Positions 52,034 through 60,506 of a DNA stretch of 64,000 nucleotides are shown here, piece after piece. Position 1 is the stretch's first letter; each line of letters begins with the position of its first letter. Source of the DNA: an uncultured Sutterella sp. (GTDB lineage: Bacteria > Pseudomonadota > Gammaproteobacteria > Burkholderiales > Burkholderiaceae_F). The stretch spans positions 1 to 64,000 of the forward strand of contig UQUR01000005.1 of assembly GCA_900544345.1 (NCBI GenBank). The letters are read 5' to 3'. The notes beneath the pieces are model-generated. The model did no database searches. It was not told the DNA's origin and worked only from the letters and a program-made list of their open reading frames with translations. A program made the translations under genes and the position numbers.

Positions 52034-53566
52034 TTAATCCTCAATCTTGATTTTCTTTCGGCGAATAGGTGCTCGGCGTCGTCTGGGGCGAGGCGTCGGT
52101 TGAGCGAAAACCTCGTCATCATCAATTAAGTTAACTGTTGAGTCTTCTCCGGCAGGCGCGCTCAAATCGCGAACAAGCTGCCAACTGTCGGCTTCTAGCA
52201 ACAATTGTTTCTTAATTTGAGCTTTTGATGGCTTCTTAAGCTCTCCCTTTTTAGGTTTTCTAGCTTGAGCGTTTGCTGTCGCTTGTTCCCGGATCATATT
52301 CAAACGAGTCTCTTCATCAACTTCCTGAAATTTTGTCCACCACTGAACAATGCTTGGGTCAACAAATTCCAATTGACTTCTTAAAAGCATAAAGTCGTAG
52401 CCGGCTCTAAACTTTGGAATGTTCAAAAGACCCATCGCCGACTTTGTTCCGCGACGCAAAAGTTTAATTTGTAAAACCCATATCGTGAGAATATCTTCAA
52501 CAAAGCGTTTTTGAATAGCAAGCTTCTCGCATTGTCTGTCCAGCACGTGCCGACCGGCCTCGATCATTGCCTGAATCTGGCTCTCACCTCGAGAAATCCG
52601 CTCTTCAAAATGACGATAGGTCAAAGGCCATAGAAGTGTGGCAAACAAAAAGGACGGGGAAACTTTTTTGCCTATAGCAATACGCTCATCGGTGCGCTTC
52701 ATAGCTAACATCAAAAAACGCTCGCCCTTTTGTTCTTTAAGAGCCACTTCCAAAAGCGGAATCACATTGCGGTAAAGCCCTAATTGACGCAGTTGCTCCA
52801 TACAGTCAATTGCCCGACCACACGTTAATAGTTTGACCGCTTCATCAAACAGCCGAGCCTCAGGAACGTTAGCAAGCAACGGCGCCAAGCGGCTGATAGG
52901 CGCTAGGGTTGCCTCATCGATTTTAAATTGAAGCTTCGAAGCTATTCTTACCGCACGAAGCATTCTTACCGGATCCTCTCGATAACGCTCTTCTGGATCA
53001 CCAATCATTCGAACGACGCCATCCAGAATATCCTGCATACCGTTGTGATAATCAATAAGTTCTTCAGTGGTAGGATTGTAGTAGAGAGCATTGATCGTAA
53101 AATCACGTCTAGCTGCATCTTCCCACATTTCACCAAATACGTTATCGGAAATCACCCGACCGAATCGGTCTTTTCTTACGCCGGCTCCCTCCAAAGCGCG
53201 AAAAGTCGAGCATTCAATTTTTTCTCGACCGAACATCACGTGAACCAAACGAAACCGCTTACCGATGATAATGGCTCGTTTTTGGCAGCGTTTAACTTCT
53301 TCTGGTGTTGCATCAGTCACAACATCAAAATCTTTCGGCGTCACTCCCAACAGTAGGTCGCGCACTGCTCCACCGACCACATAGGCTTCAAAACCGGCGC
53401 GCTGGAGATTTTTTACCGTGCGCATCGCTTCAAGACTCACTAAGCGACGATCAATTCCGTGTTCATCTCTTTGAATAACCCGAGGCGTTTTAACGTAATG
53501 AGCCGGCAAAGTATGTGTTTTAGTAGAAAATAGTCCCTTTGTATAGGCAATAATGTTTTTAAACAT
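52034..53566 (-). CDS. pcnB: Poly(A) polymerase I
   Basis: PcnB adds poly(A) tails to RNA 3' ends and so promotes RNA decay. The 510 residues contain the nucleotidyltransferase signature GGAVRDLLLG with the catalytic Asp residues in DFDVVTDATP, the RRDFTINALYYNP segment that separates these enzymes from CCA-adding enzymes, and a basic C-terminal tail (RPRRRRAPIRRKK). ATG 53566 (MFKNIIAY) is preferred to the frame eight codons upstream. It belongs to the hda-HAD-pcnB-folK block. Confidence 0.94.
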   Translation of the reverse strand: MFKNIIAYTKGLFSTKTHTLPAHYVKTPRVIQRDEHGIDRRLVSLEAMRTVKNLQRAGFEAYVVGGAVRDLLLGVTPKDFDVVTDATPEEVKRCQKRAIIIGKRFRLVHVMFGREKIECSTFRALEGAGVRKDRFGRVISDNVFGEMWEDAARRDFTINALYYNPTTEELIDYHNGMQDILDGVVRMIGDPEERYREDPVRMLRAVRIASKLQFKIDEATLAPISRLAPLLANVPEARLFDEAVKLLTCGRAIDCMEQLRQLGLYRNVIPLLEVALKEQKGERFLMLAMKRTDERIAIGKKVSPSFLFATLLWPLTYRHFEERISRGESQIQAMIEAGRHVLDRQCEKLAIQKRFVEDILTIWVLQIKLLRRGTKSAMGLLNIPKFRAGYDFMLLRSQLEFVDPSIVQWWTKFQEVDEETRLNMIREQATANAQARKPKKGELKKPSKAQIKKQLLLEADSWQLVRDLSAPAGEDSTVNLIDDDEVFAQPTPRPRRRRAPIRRKKIKIED

Positions 53567-53608
53567 TGTCCATCCTTGATAGCCGACCACTATCCGAAAT
53601 CAAAGGAC

Positions 53609-54295
53609 TCATGCTCTATCAAAAAGCTTTAAGAGAGCCCAACCGCTTTTTTGCGCTTGTTCTTTTAATTGGGGATCCGGATTGGTCGCGACCACATGAC
53701 CATGAAATGATTCGACAAATTGTAGCAAAGGCAAGTCTGTAATGGAGTCTGTATACGCTACGCTTTCCGATAAATCAGAAAGCGGAATCTGATGTGTTGC
53801 ACAAAACTCTTTTAATCGGTCAATCTTGTGCTTACCATAGCAAAAACCACCTATAAATTCGCCCGTAAACTCTCCCATGCTGTCTTCAACAGGCCGCGTA
53901 GCCAAAAGGTAATTGATACCGAAAGCCTTTGCAACCGTCTCTGAAATATAAGATTGAGTACCGGTTGCCATTACAGCCGTATAGCCGTCTTCTTTCATTG
54001 AAGCGACCAAATTTTTCGCCGAAGGGGTGATATTGGGCTCGACTACCTCTTTGACAAATTGCTCCCTTAAACGATCAAGGTTTTGTCGAGAAAAGCGTTT
54101 CAGTAACCCCATATGAAAGTACATAAAAGGTTCAACCTGAAAACGTCCACAATGATAGTCATCGAGATATTTTTTCTTTAAAACTAAGGCTTCTGACAAA
54201 TCGGCACCGCTTCTTTGAGCGAGGAAGTCAACCCACACGACGCCGACATCAATCGGCATTAACGTTCCGTCCATATCAAAAATTGCAAGCTTCAA
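53609..54295 (-). CDS. HAD-superfamily phosphatase (HAD-IB, SerB-like)
   Basis: A 228-residue phosphatase of the HAD-IB group that includes phosphoserine phosphatase. Motif I DMDGTLM carries the nucleophile and acid Asp (D7 and D9), motif II is MATGTQSYI, and motif III is the YTDSITDLPLL segment. The substrate is unknown. The start is uncertain: ATG 54322 has a poor ribosome site, while TTG 54295 has GAGAG just before it, begins right after the hda stop, and gives the family-typical MKLAIFDMDGTL N-terminus, so TTG is chosen. Confidence 0.8.
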   Translation of the reverse strand: MKLAIFDMDGTLMPIDVGVVWVDFLAQRSGADLSEALVLKKKYLDDYHCGRFQVEPFMYFHMGLLKRFSRQNLDRLREQFVKEVVEPNITPSAKNLVASMKEDGYTAVMATGTQSYISETVAKAFGINYLLATRPVEDSMGEFTGEFIGGFCYGKHKIDRLKEFCATHQIPLSDLSESVAYTDSITDLPLLQFVESFHGHVVATNPDPQLKEQAQKSGWALLKLFDRA

Positions 54296-54939
54296 AGTAT
54301 CTCTCCATGTTTGTTGAGCCATGCTTTCAGTACAGGAACCGTAACCGTAGCTTTTTTCTTTGCCAAAAGCTCTCGATCCATTTCGCTTAGTAGATGAGAG
54401 AGCGTTTTAATGTTTCTGGGCAAATAATTTTTCATCCAGTTTTCAGCTTCAGGTCTCACCTCTATACCGCGAGCTCTTGCCTGAGCTGACAGCGCCAACC
54501 ACATTTCCCCTTGCAAAGGAAGAATATGAAATACAGCTCCCCAAGTCAATCGGGTACAAATATCTGGTCGAACGAATTTATCAGCGGGAGATTTCTTTCC
54601 CGTCATCACTAAAGTTGCGCCAGGATGAATCCTGATTTCGTTAATCAATGCAAAAAGCCGATCCAAACCATCTTCGGTTAAAGTGTCAATATCGTCGACT
54701 GCATAGCGTAATCGTTCAGCAGAAAAAGTCGGAACATCGGAGTCTTTTAACCCCATCGCCAATGCCAAATGAGTTTTTCCGACTCCCGATTCTCCCCATA
54801 AATACACAAGCTGAGGCTCACCTGTCTCAAGCACTTGTCTCAGGCAGGTAAGCGCGCTCCCATTGTCTCCAACCACAAAGTTATCCAGCGTGGCGGCGGG
54901 TTCCATAGCGATGTCTAACGGCAACTGCTCAAATAACAT
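54292..54939 (-). CDS. hda: DnaA regulatory inactivator Hda
   Basis: Hda works with the DNA-loaded sliding clamp to stimulate ATP hydrolysis by DnaA and so prevents re-initiation. The 215 residues start with the clamp-binding peptide QLPLDI (5-10), then the AAA+ P-loop GESGVGKTH (49-57) and a Walker B-like DDIDTL segment. It is shorter than DnaA, lacking its DNA-binding domain. Its divergence from purM across about 100 bp is the common betaproteobacterial arrangement. Confidence 0.92.
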   Translation of the reverse strand: MLFEQLPLDIAMEPAATLDNFVVGDNGSALTCLRQVLETGEPQLVYLWGESGVGKTHLALAMGLKDSDVPTFSAERLRYAVDDIDTLTEDGLDRLFALINEIRIHPGATLVMTGKKSPADKFVRPDICTRLTWGAVFHILPLQGEMWLALSAQARARGIEVRPEAENWMKNYLPRNIKTLSHLLSEMDRELLAKKKATVTVPVLKAWLNKHGEIL

Positions 54940-55037
54940 AGATAGCTTTACGTGAAGGTTTTAATCCCTTGCTACAATGACTAGATTAATGCGGATACGC
55001 AAGTGTACCGCCACCTTCACTTTTTTGGGCAATTACC

Positions 55038-56066
55038 ATGACTCAACTTTCTTACGCTGCCGCCGGTGTAGACATTGACGCCGGTGATGAACTTGTTGAA
55101 CGCATCAAACCGCTCGCTAAGCGCACCATGATTCCCGGTGTTTTAGCTAGTGTTGGCGGCTTCGGCGCAATGTTTGAAATTTCAAAAGAATATAAAAATC
55201 CGGTCTTAGTAACAGGAACCGATGGCGTCGGCACGAAGCTAAAGCTCGCCTTTACACTCGGCCGACACGATACTGTAGGACAAGACTTAGTCGGCATGAG
55301 CGTCAATGACATTCTTGTGCAAGGCGCAAAAAGCCTCTTTTTCCTTGACTATTACGCTTGCGGCAAACTTGATGTTGATGTAGCAGAACGTGTCGTGGCC
55401 GGTGTTGCTAAGGGGTGCGAATTAGCCGGTTGCGCCTTAATCGGCGGCGAAACGGCTGAAATGCCCGGTATGTACCCGGAAGGCGAATATGACTTAGCTG
55501 GCTTTGCAGTTGGCATCGTTGAAAAAGATGAAGCGATTGATGGCAAATCTATAAAAGCCGGTGATGTTATCTTGGGTCTTGCCTCAAGCGGCCCCCACTC
55601 TAACGGTTTTTCTTTGATCAGAAAAGTGGTTGAAGTAACAAACACTCCCTGGGACATGCCCCTTGACGGTCGCACATTAGCCGATTGCGTGATGGAACCT
55701 ACTCGCATTTACGTCAAGCAAGTTTTGAATGTCATGAAGACCGTGAAGATCAAAGGAATGGCTCATATCACGGGCGGCGGACTCATTGAAAATGTGCCCC
55801 GCGTCTTGCCTGAAAATACTCAAGCAGTCATTCACGCTGACAGTTGGACTCGTCCCGCAGTTTTTGATTGGTTGCAAAAAGCCGGCAATATTGATTCCCA
55901 CGAAATGCACCGTGTATTTAATAATGGTATCGGCATGGTGGTCATTGTCGACGCAGCTGATGCTGATCGTGCCGTCGAAGCTTTTAAAGCCGAAGGCGAA
56001 AAAGTCTTCCGTTTAGGCGAAATTGTCGAACGCCCTGAAGGCGTGCCCGGCTGCGTCGTCATCTAG
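55038..56066 (+). CDS. purM: Phosphoribosylformylglycinamidine cyclo-ligase
   Basis: PurM (AIR synthetase) closes the imidazole ring in purine synthesis. The 342 residues contain the N-terminal SYAAAGVDIDAGDELVERIKP, the ATP-binding GTDGVGTKLKLAF, the SVNDILVQGAKSLFFLDYYA segment and the GGETAEMPGMYPEGEYDLAGFAVG motif. Full length. It is transcribed away from hda and ends at a strong terminator. Confidence 0.97.
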   Translation: MTQLSYAAAGVDIDAGDELVERIKPLAKRTMIPGVLASVGGFGAMFEISKEYKNPVLVTGTDGVGTKLKLAFTLGRHDTVGQDLVGMSVNDILVQGAKSLFFLDYYACGKLDVDVAERVVAGVAKGCELAGCALIGGETAEMPGMYPEGEYDLAGFAVGIVEKDEAIDGKSIKAGDVILGLASSGPHSNGFSLIRKVVEVTNTPWDMPLDGRTLADCVMEPTRIYVKQVLNVMKTVKIKGMAHITGGGLIENVPRVLPENTQAVIHADSWTRPAVFDWLQKAGNIDSHEMHRVFNNGIGMVVIVDAADADRAVEAFKAEGEKVFRLGEIVERPEGVPGCVVI

Positions 56067-56088
56067 GACTTGATCCTTTTATAATTTG

Positions 56089-56114
56089 GAGGCGGTGTTT
56101 TCACCGCCTCTTTT
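56089..56114 (+). terminator. Terminator after purM
   Basis: GAGGCGGTG and CACCGCCTC form a 9-bp stem with a TTTT loop, followed by TTTT. Confidence 0.88.
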
Positions 56115-56135
56115 AGTTTTCTCGGAGATTGATTC

Positions 56136-57230
56136 ATGCGTAAAGACAACCCAGCTTTTGTTCCAGATTCACCCTTTGCCCGTCCTATGACAGAAGAGCA
56201 CATGAAATTTTTCAGTGCAATTCCTAAGACCGAATTGCACTGCCACCTGTTAGGAACGACTCAAAAAAGCACTTTTGAAGACTTGGTCAGAGAGTCTGGA
56301 GCGCCCGTTACGCAAGAAGAAATCGACGGCTTCTTTACCCGCGGAGATAAGCCCGTTGGCGTATTGCGTATTTTCCGTGCGCTTGAAGAGCATATTTTGA
56401 TTAAACCCGAAATGCTCAAACGCATCACTTATGAATATTTGGCTGATTGCAAAAAACACGGCATCCGCTACACAGAATTTTTCTGGAATTACACCGGGCT
56501 TGCCCGTCATTACAGCTACGCTGATGCACAGGCTGCCATTATTGAGGGCATTCACGAAGGCGAGCGTGATTTCGGCGTCATCGGTCGGTTGATTCCCTCC
56601 ATTGATCGTGAGGATTCCCCTGAGGCAGCCGTGGAATTGGCTCGCCAAATGATTGCTAATCGTGCCCCTGAAACCATTGGCATCGGCATTGACTACCGCG
56701 AAAATGATCATGAACCGGAAAATTTCTGGAAGGCCTTTTTTATGGCCAAAGAAGCGGGCTTTAAGGTTACTATTCACGCAGGTGAATTCGGTTGCCACTG
56801 GCGAAACATTGAAACTGCCATGAAGCTTTTAAAAGCCGATCGTTTAGACCATTGCTACACGATTATCGACAATCCTAAACTTGTCGAAGAAGTGAAAAAA
56901 GCGGGGTTAATCATTACTGTGGTCCCGACTAATTCTTACTATTTACGCACCTTTAGTGATGAAGAGTGGGCACTAAAGCAACCTATCCGCAAAATGGTCC
57001 CAATGGGACTTCGTGTGCATCCGAACACGGACGATCCCACAATGCACCATGTCAACGCTACTCAAACATGGATGTTGATGTATAACTTTCTGAATTTCAC
57101 CGTTGCTGATCTCAAAAACTTCATGATTAACGGCATTGATGGCGCCTGGATTGATGAAGAAACCAAGGAAAAATGGAAGCATGAATGGAGTGAGGAATTT
57201 GATCGATTGGCAGAAAAATTCCCCGGCTAA
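56136..57230 (+). CDS. add: Adenosine deaminase-family amidohydrolase
   Basis: A zinc hydrolase of 364 residues in the adenosine/adenine deaminase family. The metal and catalytic residues are present: H35 and H37 (ELHCH), H214 and E217 (HAGEF), H239 (DRLDHC) and the Asp pair D299/D300 (NTDDP). It probably deaminates adenosine or a related purine, giving inosine for salvage. The family also includes adenine and aminofutalosine deaminases, so the substrate is not certain. CGGAG lies before the ATG and a strong terminator follows. Confidence 0.87.
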   Translation: MRKDNPAFVPDSPFARPMTEEHMKFFSAIPKTELHCHLLGTTQKSTFEDLVRESGAPVTQEEIDGFFTRGDKPVGVLRIFRALEEHILIKPEMLKRITYEYLADCKKHGIRYTEFFWNYTGLARHYSYADAQAAIIEGIHEGERDFGVIGRLIPSIDREDSPEAAVELARQMIANRAPETIGIGIDYRENDHEPENFWKAFFMAKEAGFKVTIHAGEFGCHWRNIETAMKLLKADRLDHCYTIIDNPKLVEEVKKAGLIITVVPTNSYYLRTFSDEEWALKQPIRKMVPMGLRVHPNTDDPTMHHVNATQTWMLMYNFLNFTVADLKNFMINGIDGAWIDEETKEKWKHEWSEEFDRLAEKFPG

Positions 57231-57253
57231 AAGATAAATCTTTGCTCTTTTTT

Positions 57254-57296
57254 AAGACGCTCACCGACTGTGCTGATGAGCGTCTTTTTCTTTTTT
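57254..57296 (+). terminator. Terminator after the adenosine deaminase-like gene
   Basis: AAGACGCTCA and TGAGCGTCTT form a 10-bp stem around 13 bases, followed by a T-rich run with one C. Confidence 0.9.
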
Positions 57297-57436
57297 CCAG
57301 AAAATAACACCGTTTTCTCTCTAGTCAGAAACGATTAGAAAATAGAAAAATTTTTCCCCTCAACTTGATACAGCTCTGCTAGAGTGTTAACAAGTTCGGT
57401 AGAAATTTTACCGTTCGAGCTTTTAGGAGAGTCATC

Positions 57437-57568
57437 ATGCTAGTACGTATAGCGCGATTAAATACCTTACAGCACTGTTACAAACCTTTGCCTAATTTTG
57501 CGTTGGTTTTGACCTCCTCCTCATCCTCTACAACTACCTCCACTACATCAACGGGTTCATCTCTCTAA
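57437..57568 (+). CDS. Ser/Thr-rich leader peptide
   Basis: A 43-codon reading frame with a good ribosome site (TAGGAGA, seven bases before ATG). The second half is a run of Ser and Thr codons: from codon 26, sixteen of seventeen are Ser or Thr, ending with a short GSSL tail. This is the pattern of amino-acid attenuator leaders such as E. coli thrL. It ends 244 bases before the DUF3100 gene in an otherwise gene-free 580-bp region. I infer that ribosome stalling at Ser or Thr codons controls the operon downstream; this has not been shown. It may be untranslated. Confidence 0.65.
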   Translation: MLVRIARLNTLQHCYKPLPNFALVLTSSSSSTTTSTTSTGSSL

Positions 57569-57812
57569 GGTGCCCGTCTGACAAAGGCTTCGTGATAGCC
57601 CACTCTCACAAAGAGTCAAACATTACAACATCCGACATTTAACAATTTACGTTTTTCAAGACATTGAAGTCTTTTTTGAGGTTTTGCATTCATGCCTCTG
57701 AAAGTTTCTTCATCTGTCGCCCTAAATGGATTTTTGTATGGGTTAGTGTCTTGAAAAATCCGCAAAGGTTTTTATACAAAAGAGAACCCTGCGATAGATG
57801 AAAGGAAACATC
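57569..57812 (+). promoter_or_regulatory. Leader region with alternative pairing, candidate attenuator
   Basis: Between the leader peptide and the DUF3100 gene. TTTTTCAAGACA (57652-57663) can pair perfectly with TGTCTTGAAAAA (57747-57758), or its AAGAC part can form a short local hairpin with GTCTT just downstream, followed by TTTT. These are mutually exclusive structures, as expected for an attenuator, although the local hairpin is short (5 bp). A TTGATA sequence at 57365-57370 could be the -35 box of the promoter; the -10 is unclear. Confidence 0.45.
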
Positions 57813-58610
57813 ATGCAAAAAATCGCAAACCTCAAACTGCACCTATTGGCACTAATCGTTGTGGTTATTGCAGAGGCTATCGGCACTCAAAAGTTTGGTC
57901 TAGTTGTCATGCTGCCGCTTTTGTTTGCACTTGTTATCGGCGGTATTCTCAGTCTGCCCAGGCTTCATATACTCAATACCACTCAAATGGATCGAGCTGC
58001 TAAATTCATGCCGATTGCCATGCTGGTTTTAATTGCAAAAATCGGTCTAGATATCGGACCTAACCTGGAAATTTTGCTCAATTCCGGTTGGGCACTCATC
58101 ATGCAGGAATTTGGGCATTTCTTCGGAACTTTGATCTTCGGTTTACCGGTTGCGCTGCTCCTGAAAATGAAACGCGAAGCTATCGGGGCTTGCTACTCGA
58201 TTGACCGTGAAGCCAATGTCGCCATTATCGGTGAAAAGTTTGGTTTGGATAGCGCAGAAGGCCGTGGAGTGATGGGTATGTACATTTGCGGTACGGTCTT
58301 CGGAGCGCTTTGGATTTCGCTATTAGCCGGTGTAATTGCTCAGCTTGACTGGTTTCATCCGCATGCCCTGGCAATGGGTGCAGGAATTGGTTCTGCAAGC
58401 ATGATGGCCGCAGGCGTGGGATCGATCGTAGCCTCCTACCCGCATGAAGCTCAATTAATTCAAGCTTATGCAGCAGCAGCCAATTTAATGACCTCGATTC
58501 TCGGTATTTATTTTGCGCTGTTTGTTTCGCTTCCCGTTACGATCAAAATCTATGAATTCTTTACCGGGGATAAACGTCGAGAAGATCCCCACGGGGCCGT
58601 ATTGAATTAG
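57813..58610 (+). CDS. DUF3100 family membrane protein, probable transporter
   Basis: An integral membrane protein of 265 residues with about seven hydrophobic segments, matching my recollection of the DUF3100 family (LPRLHILNTTQMDRAAKFMPIAML, the conserved ACYSIDREANVAIIGEKFGLDSAEGRGVMGMYICGTVFGA stretch, and GAGIGSASMMAAGVGS). Its function is not established. It is followed by a second small membrane protein and an M20 amidohydrolase, which suggests uptake of an N-acylated amino acid or peptide. ATG 57813 is chosen for its AAAGGA site. Confidence 0.7.
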   Translation: MQKIANLKLHLLALIVVVIAEAIGTQKFGLVVMLPLLFALVIGGILSLPRLHILNTTQMDRAAKFMPIAMLVLIAKIGLDIGPNLEILLNSGWALIMQEFGHFFGTLIFGLPVALLLKMKREAIGACYSIDREANVAIIGEKFGLDSAEGRGVMGMYICGTVFGALWISLLAGVIAQLDWFHPHALAMGAGIGSASMMAAGVGSIVASYPHEAQLIQAYAAAANLMTSILGIYFALFVSLPVTIKIYEFFTGDKRREDPHGAVLN

Positions 58611-58646
58611 AGAAATCAACGAAACAAATTTTGAAAGGAAAAAATT

Positions 58647-59111
58647 ATGTTGGCTTATTTAGAAAAAATGAAAGACATCCTCTTCATTTTGGTTGTCACG
58701 GCAGTTTATTCGGTCATTGCTCACTTTGTGGGCAGTAACGGAGATCTTGCTGCGGGTTCTATTGGCGCATTGGTCTTAGTCATGATTACGGTTGTCGGCA
58801 TTGTCATCAGTTGGCTACCTGGATTCAAACTTTTACCAATGGTCTTTTGGGTATCGATCGTTGCTGTGGTGGTTTCCATGCCCCAATTCCCGTTAAGCGA
58901 CTGGATCCTTGCCCAAACGAAAAATGTTGGCTTCCTCTCTATCACGACGCCCATTCTTGCTTACGGCGGCTTATGCTTAGGTAAAGACTTGCAAGCGTTT
59001 AAGCAGCTCTCCTGGCGAATTGTCCCCGTAGCATTGGCGGTTGCAGCCGGCAGTTTTATCTGCGCAACGGCTTTAGCTGAAATCATGCTGCACTTGGAAG
59101 GTATTTTTTAA
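58647..59111 (+). CDS. Small membrane protein, partner of the DUF3100 protein
   Basis: A 154-residue protein with five hydrophobic segments and almost no soluble part. I do not recognise a named family. It starts 36 bases after the DUF3100 gene (GAAAGGAAA before ATG) and ends 25 bases before the M20 gene, so it belongs to the same operon. Likely a subunit of a two-protein transporter; the last segment has a conserved-looking LAYGGLCLGKDL turn. Confidence 0.6.
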   Translation: MLAYLEKMKDILFILVVTAVYSVIAHFVGSNGDLAAGSIGALVLVMITVVGIVISWLPGFKLLPMVFWVSIVAVVVSMPQFPLSDWILAQTKNVGFLSITTPILAYGGLCLGKDLQAFKQLSWRIVPVALAVAAGSFICATALAEIMLHLEGIF

Positions 59112-59136
59112 AGTTTCTTTTTTAAAGGCAAAGAAG

Positions 59137-60450
59137 ATGAATAAAGCACAATTAAAAGAACTCGTCTGTCAGGCAATTGACGCTCGTTATGACGATATCG
59201 AGAAAGTCGCTATGGATATTTTTGCAGAACCTGAACTTGGATTTAAAGAACAGAAGACGTCTGCAAAAGTTAAAGCGGTTTTCGATCAACTTGGAATGAA
59301 TTACTCCGACGGTTGGGGTATCACCGGAGTCAAGGCTAGAGTAAAAGGTCGTCAGTCGAAGAAAACCATTGCATTACTTGGCGAATTAGACGCTATTATC
59401 TGCCGCGACCATCCCAACTGCGATCCGATAACGGGTGCAGCGCATTGCTGCGGTCACAATGTACAAATCGGTAATTTGTTGGCTGTGGCCATGGCCTTTA
59501 AGGATACCGGCATTATGCAGTATCTCGATGGTGATGTAGTCTTTTTTGCTGTACCTGCAGAAGAATACGTGGAAATTGATTACCGCAACAGCCTTCGCGA
59601 AAAAGGGAAATTACGCTACTTGGGCGGCAAGGCAGAAATCATCGCTCAAGGAGGCTTTGATGACATTGATATGGCCATGCAAATGCACGTCGATCCGACA
59701 GACAATCCCAATGGTGAATTTCAAGTCGGAGCAAGCTGTAACGGCTTTATCGGTAAATTAATCGAATACCGCGGAAAGGCTGCTCACGCAGCTGGCGCCC
59801 CCGACAAAGGGATTAATGCATTAAATGCCGCCCTGATGGGCGTAATGGGCGTCAATGCTATCCGTGAAACTTTCCGAGACGATGACTGCGTGCGTTTTCA
59901 TCCAATCATTAATGCAGGGGGAGATCTCGTCAATGTGATTCCGGATCGCGTCAAAATGGAAAGCTACGTACGTGCTGCGCGCCTTGAAGCGCTCACTGGT
60001 TACAATAAGGCCATCAACCGGGCTCTAAAAGCCGGAGCCGATGCTATTGGCGCAACCTGTGAAATTAAGGACTTACCGGGTTATCTTCCGCTTCGCCCAG
60101 ATGAAAATTTCCGTGATGTGCTTCGCGAAAATGCTAAAGCGGTTTTTGGAGCGGAAAATGTCGTTGAAGGCGTCCATTCAGCAGGTTCCACTGATATGGG
60201 AGACGTCTCTCACTTAATGCCCGTGGTTCATCCCTGGGTTGGCTGCGTCAAGGGTGTATTGCACGGTGCAAGCTACAACTTTGACAATAAGGAAGCTGGA
60301 TTAAAGAAAACAGCAAAAGTACTGGCAATGACAATTATTGACTTGTTGGCAGATGAGGCTCAGGAAGCTCAACGTATTTGCGATCATTTCAAACCGGTTC
60401 TTACCAAAGAAACGTATTGCAAATACATGGACTCTATCTCTGCCCAATAG
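59137..60450 (+). CDS. M20-family amidohydrolase (AbgB-like)
   Basis: A 437-residue metal-dependent amidohydrolase. The metal-binding residues are seen in GELDAIICRDHPNCD and HCCGHNVQIGNLL, and the catalytic Glu pair in AVPAEEYVEID. A late His is in VHSAGSTDMGDVSH. It resembles p-aminobenzoyl-glutamate hydrolase AbgB and related IAA-amino-acid hydrolases; the substrate is unknown but likely an N-acylated amino acid brought in by the preceding membrane proteins. It differs from the other M20 gene in the window in length and motifs. Confidence 0.85.
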   Translation: MNKAQLKELVCQAIDARYDDIEKVAMDIFAEPELGFKEQKTSAKVKAVFDQLGMNYSDGWGITGVKARVKGRQSKKTIALLGELDAIICRDHPNCDPITGAAHCCGHNVQIGNLLAVAMAFKDTGIMQYLDGDVVFFAVPAEEYVEIDYRNSLREKGKLRYLGGKAEIIAQGGFDDIDMAMQMHVDPTDNPNGEFQVGASCNGFIGKLIEYRGKAAHAAGAPDKGINALNAALMGVMGVNAIRETFRDDDCVRFHPIINAGGDLVNVIPDRVKMESYVRAARLEALTGYNKAINRALKAGADAIGATCEIKDLPGYLPLRPDENFRDVLRENAKAVFGAENVVEGVHSAGSTDMGDVSHLMPVVHPWVGCVKGVLHGASYNFDNKEAGLKKTAKVLAMTIIDLLADEAQEAQRICDHFKPVLTKETYCKYMDSISAQ

Positions 60451-60465
60451 CCGCAGATAGCGATA

Positions 60466-60491
60466 GGCCGACAGACTTACGTCTGCCGGCC
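60466..60491 (+). terminator. Probable terminator after the M20 amidohydrolase gene
   Basis: GGCCGACAGAC and GTCTGCCGGCC pair with one mismatch around TTAC; only a short CTTT follows. Moderate. Confidence 0.55.
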
Positions 60492-60506
60492 CTTTAGCTT
60501 TGTGAA

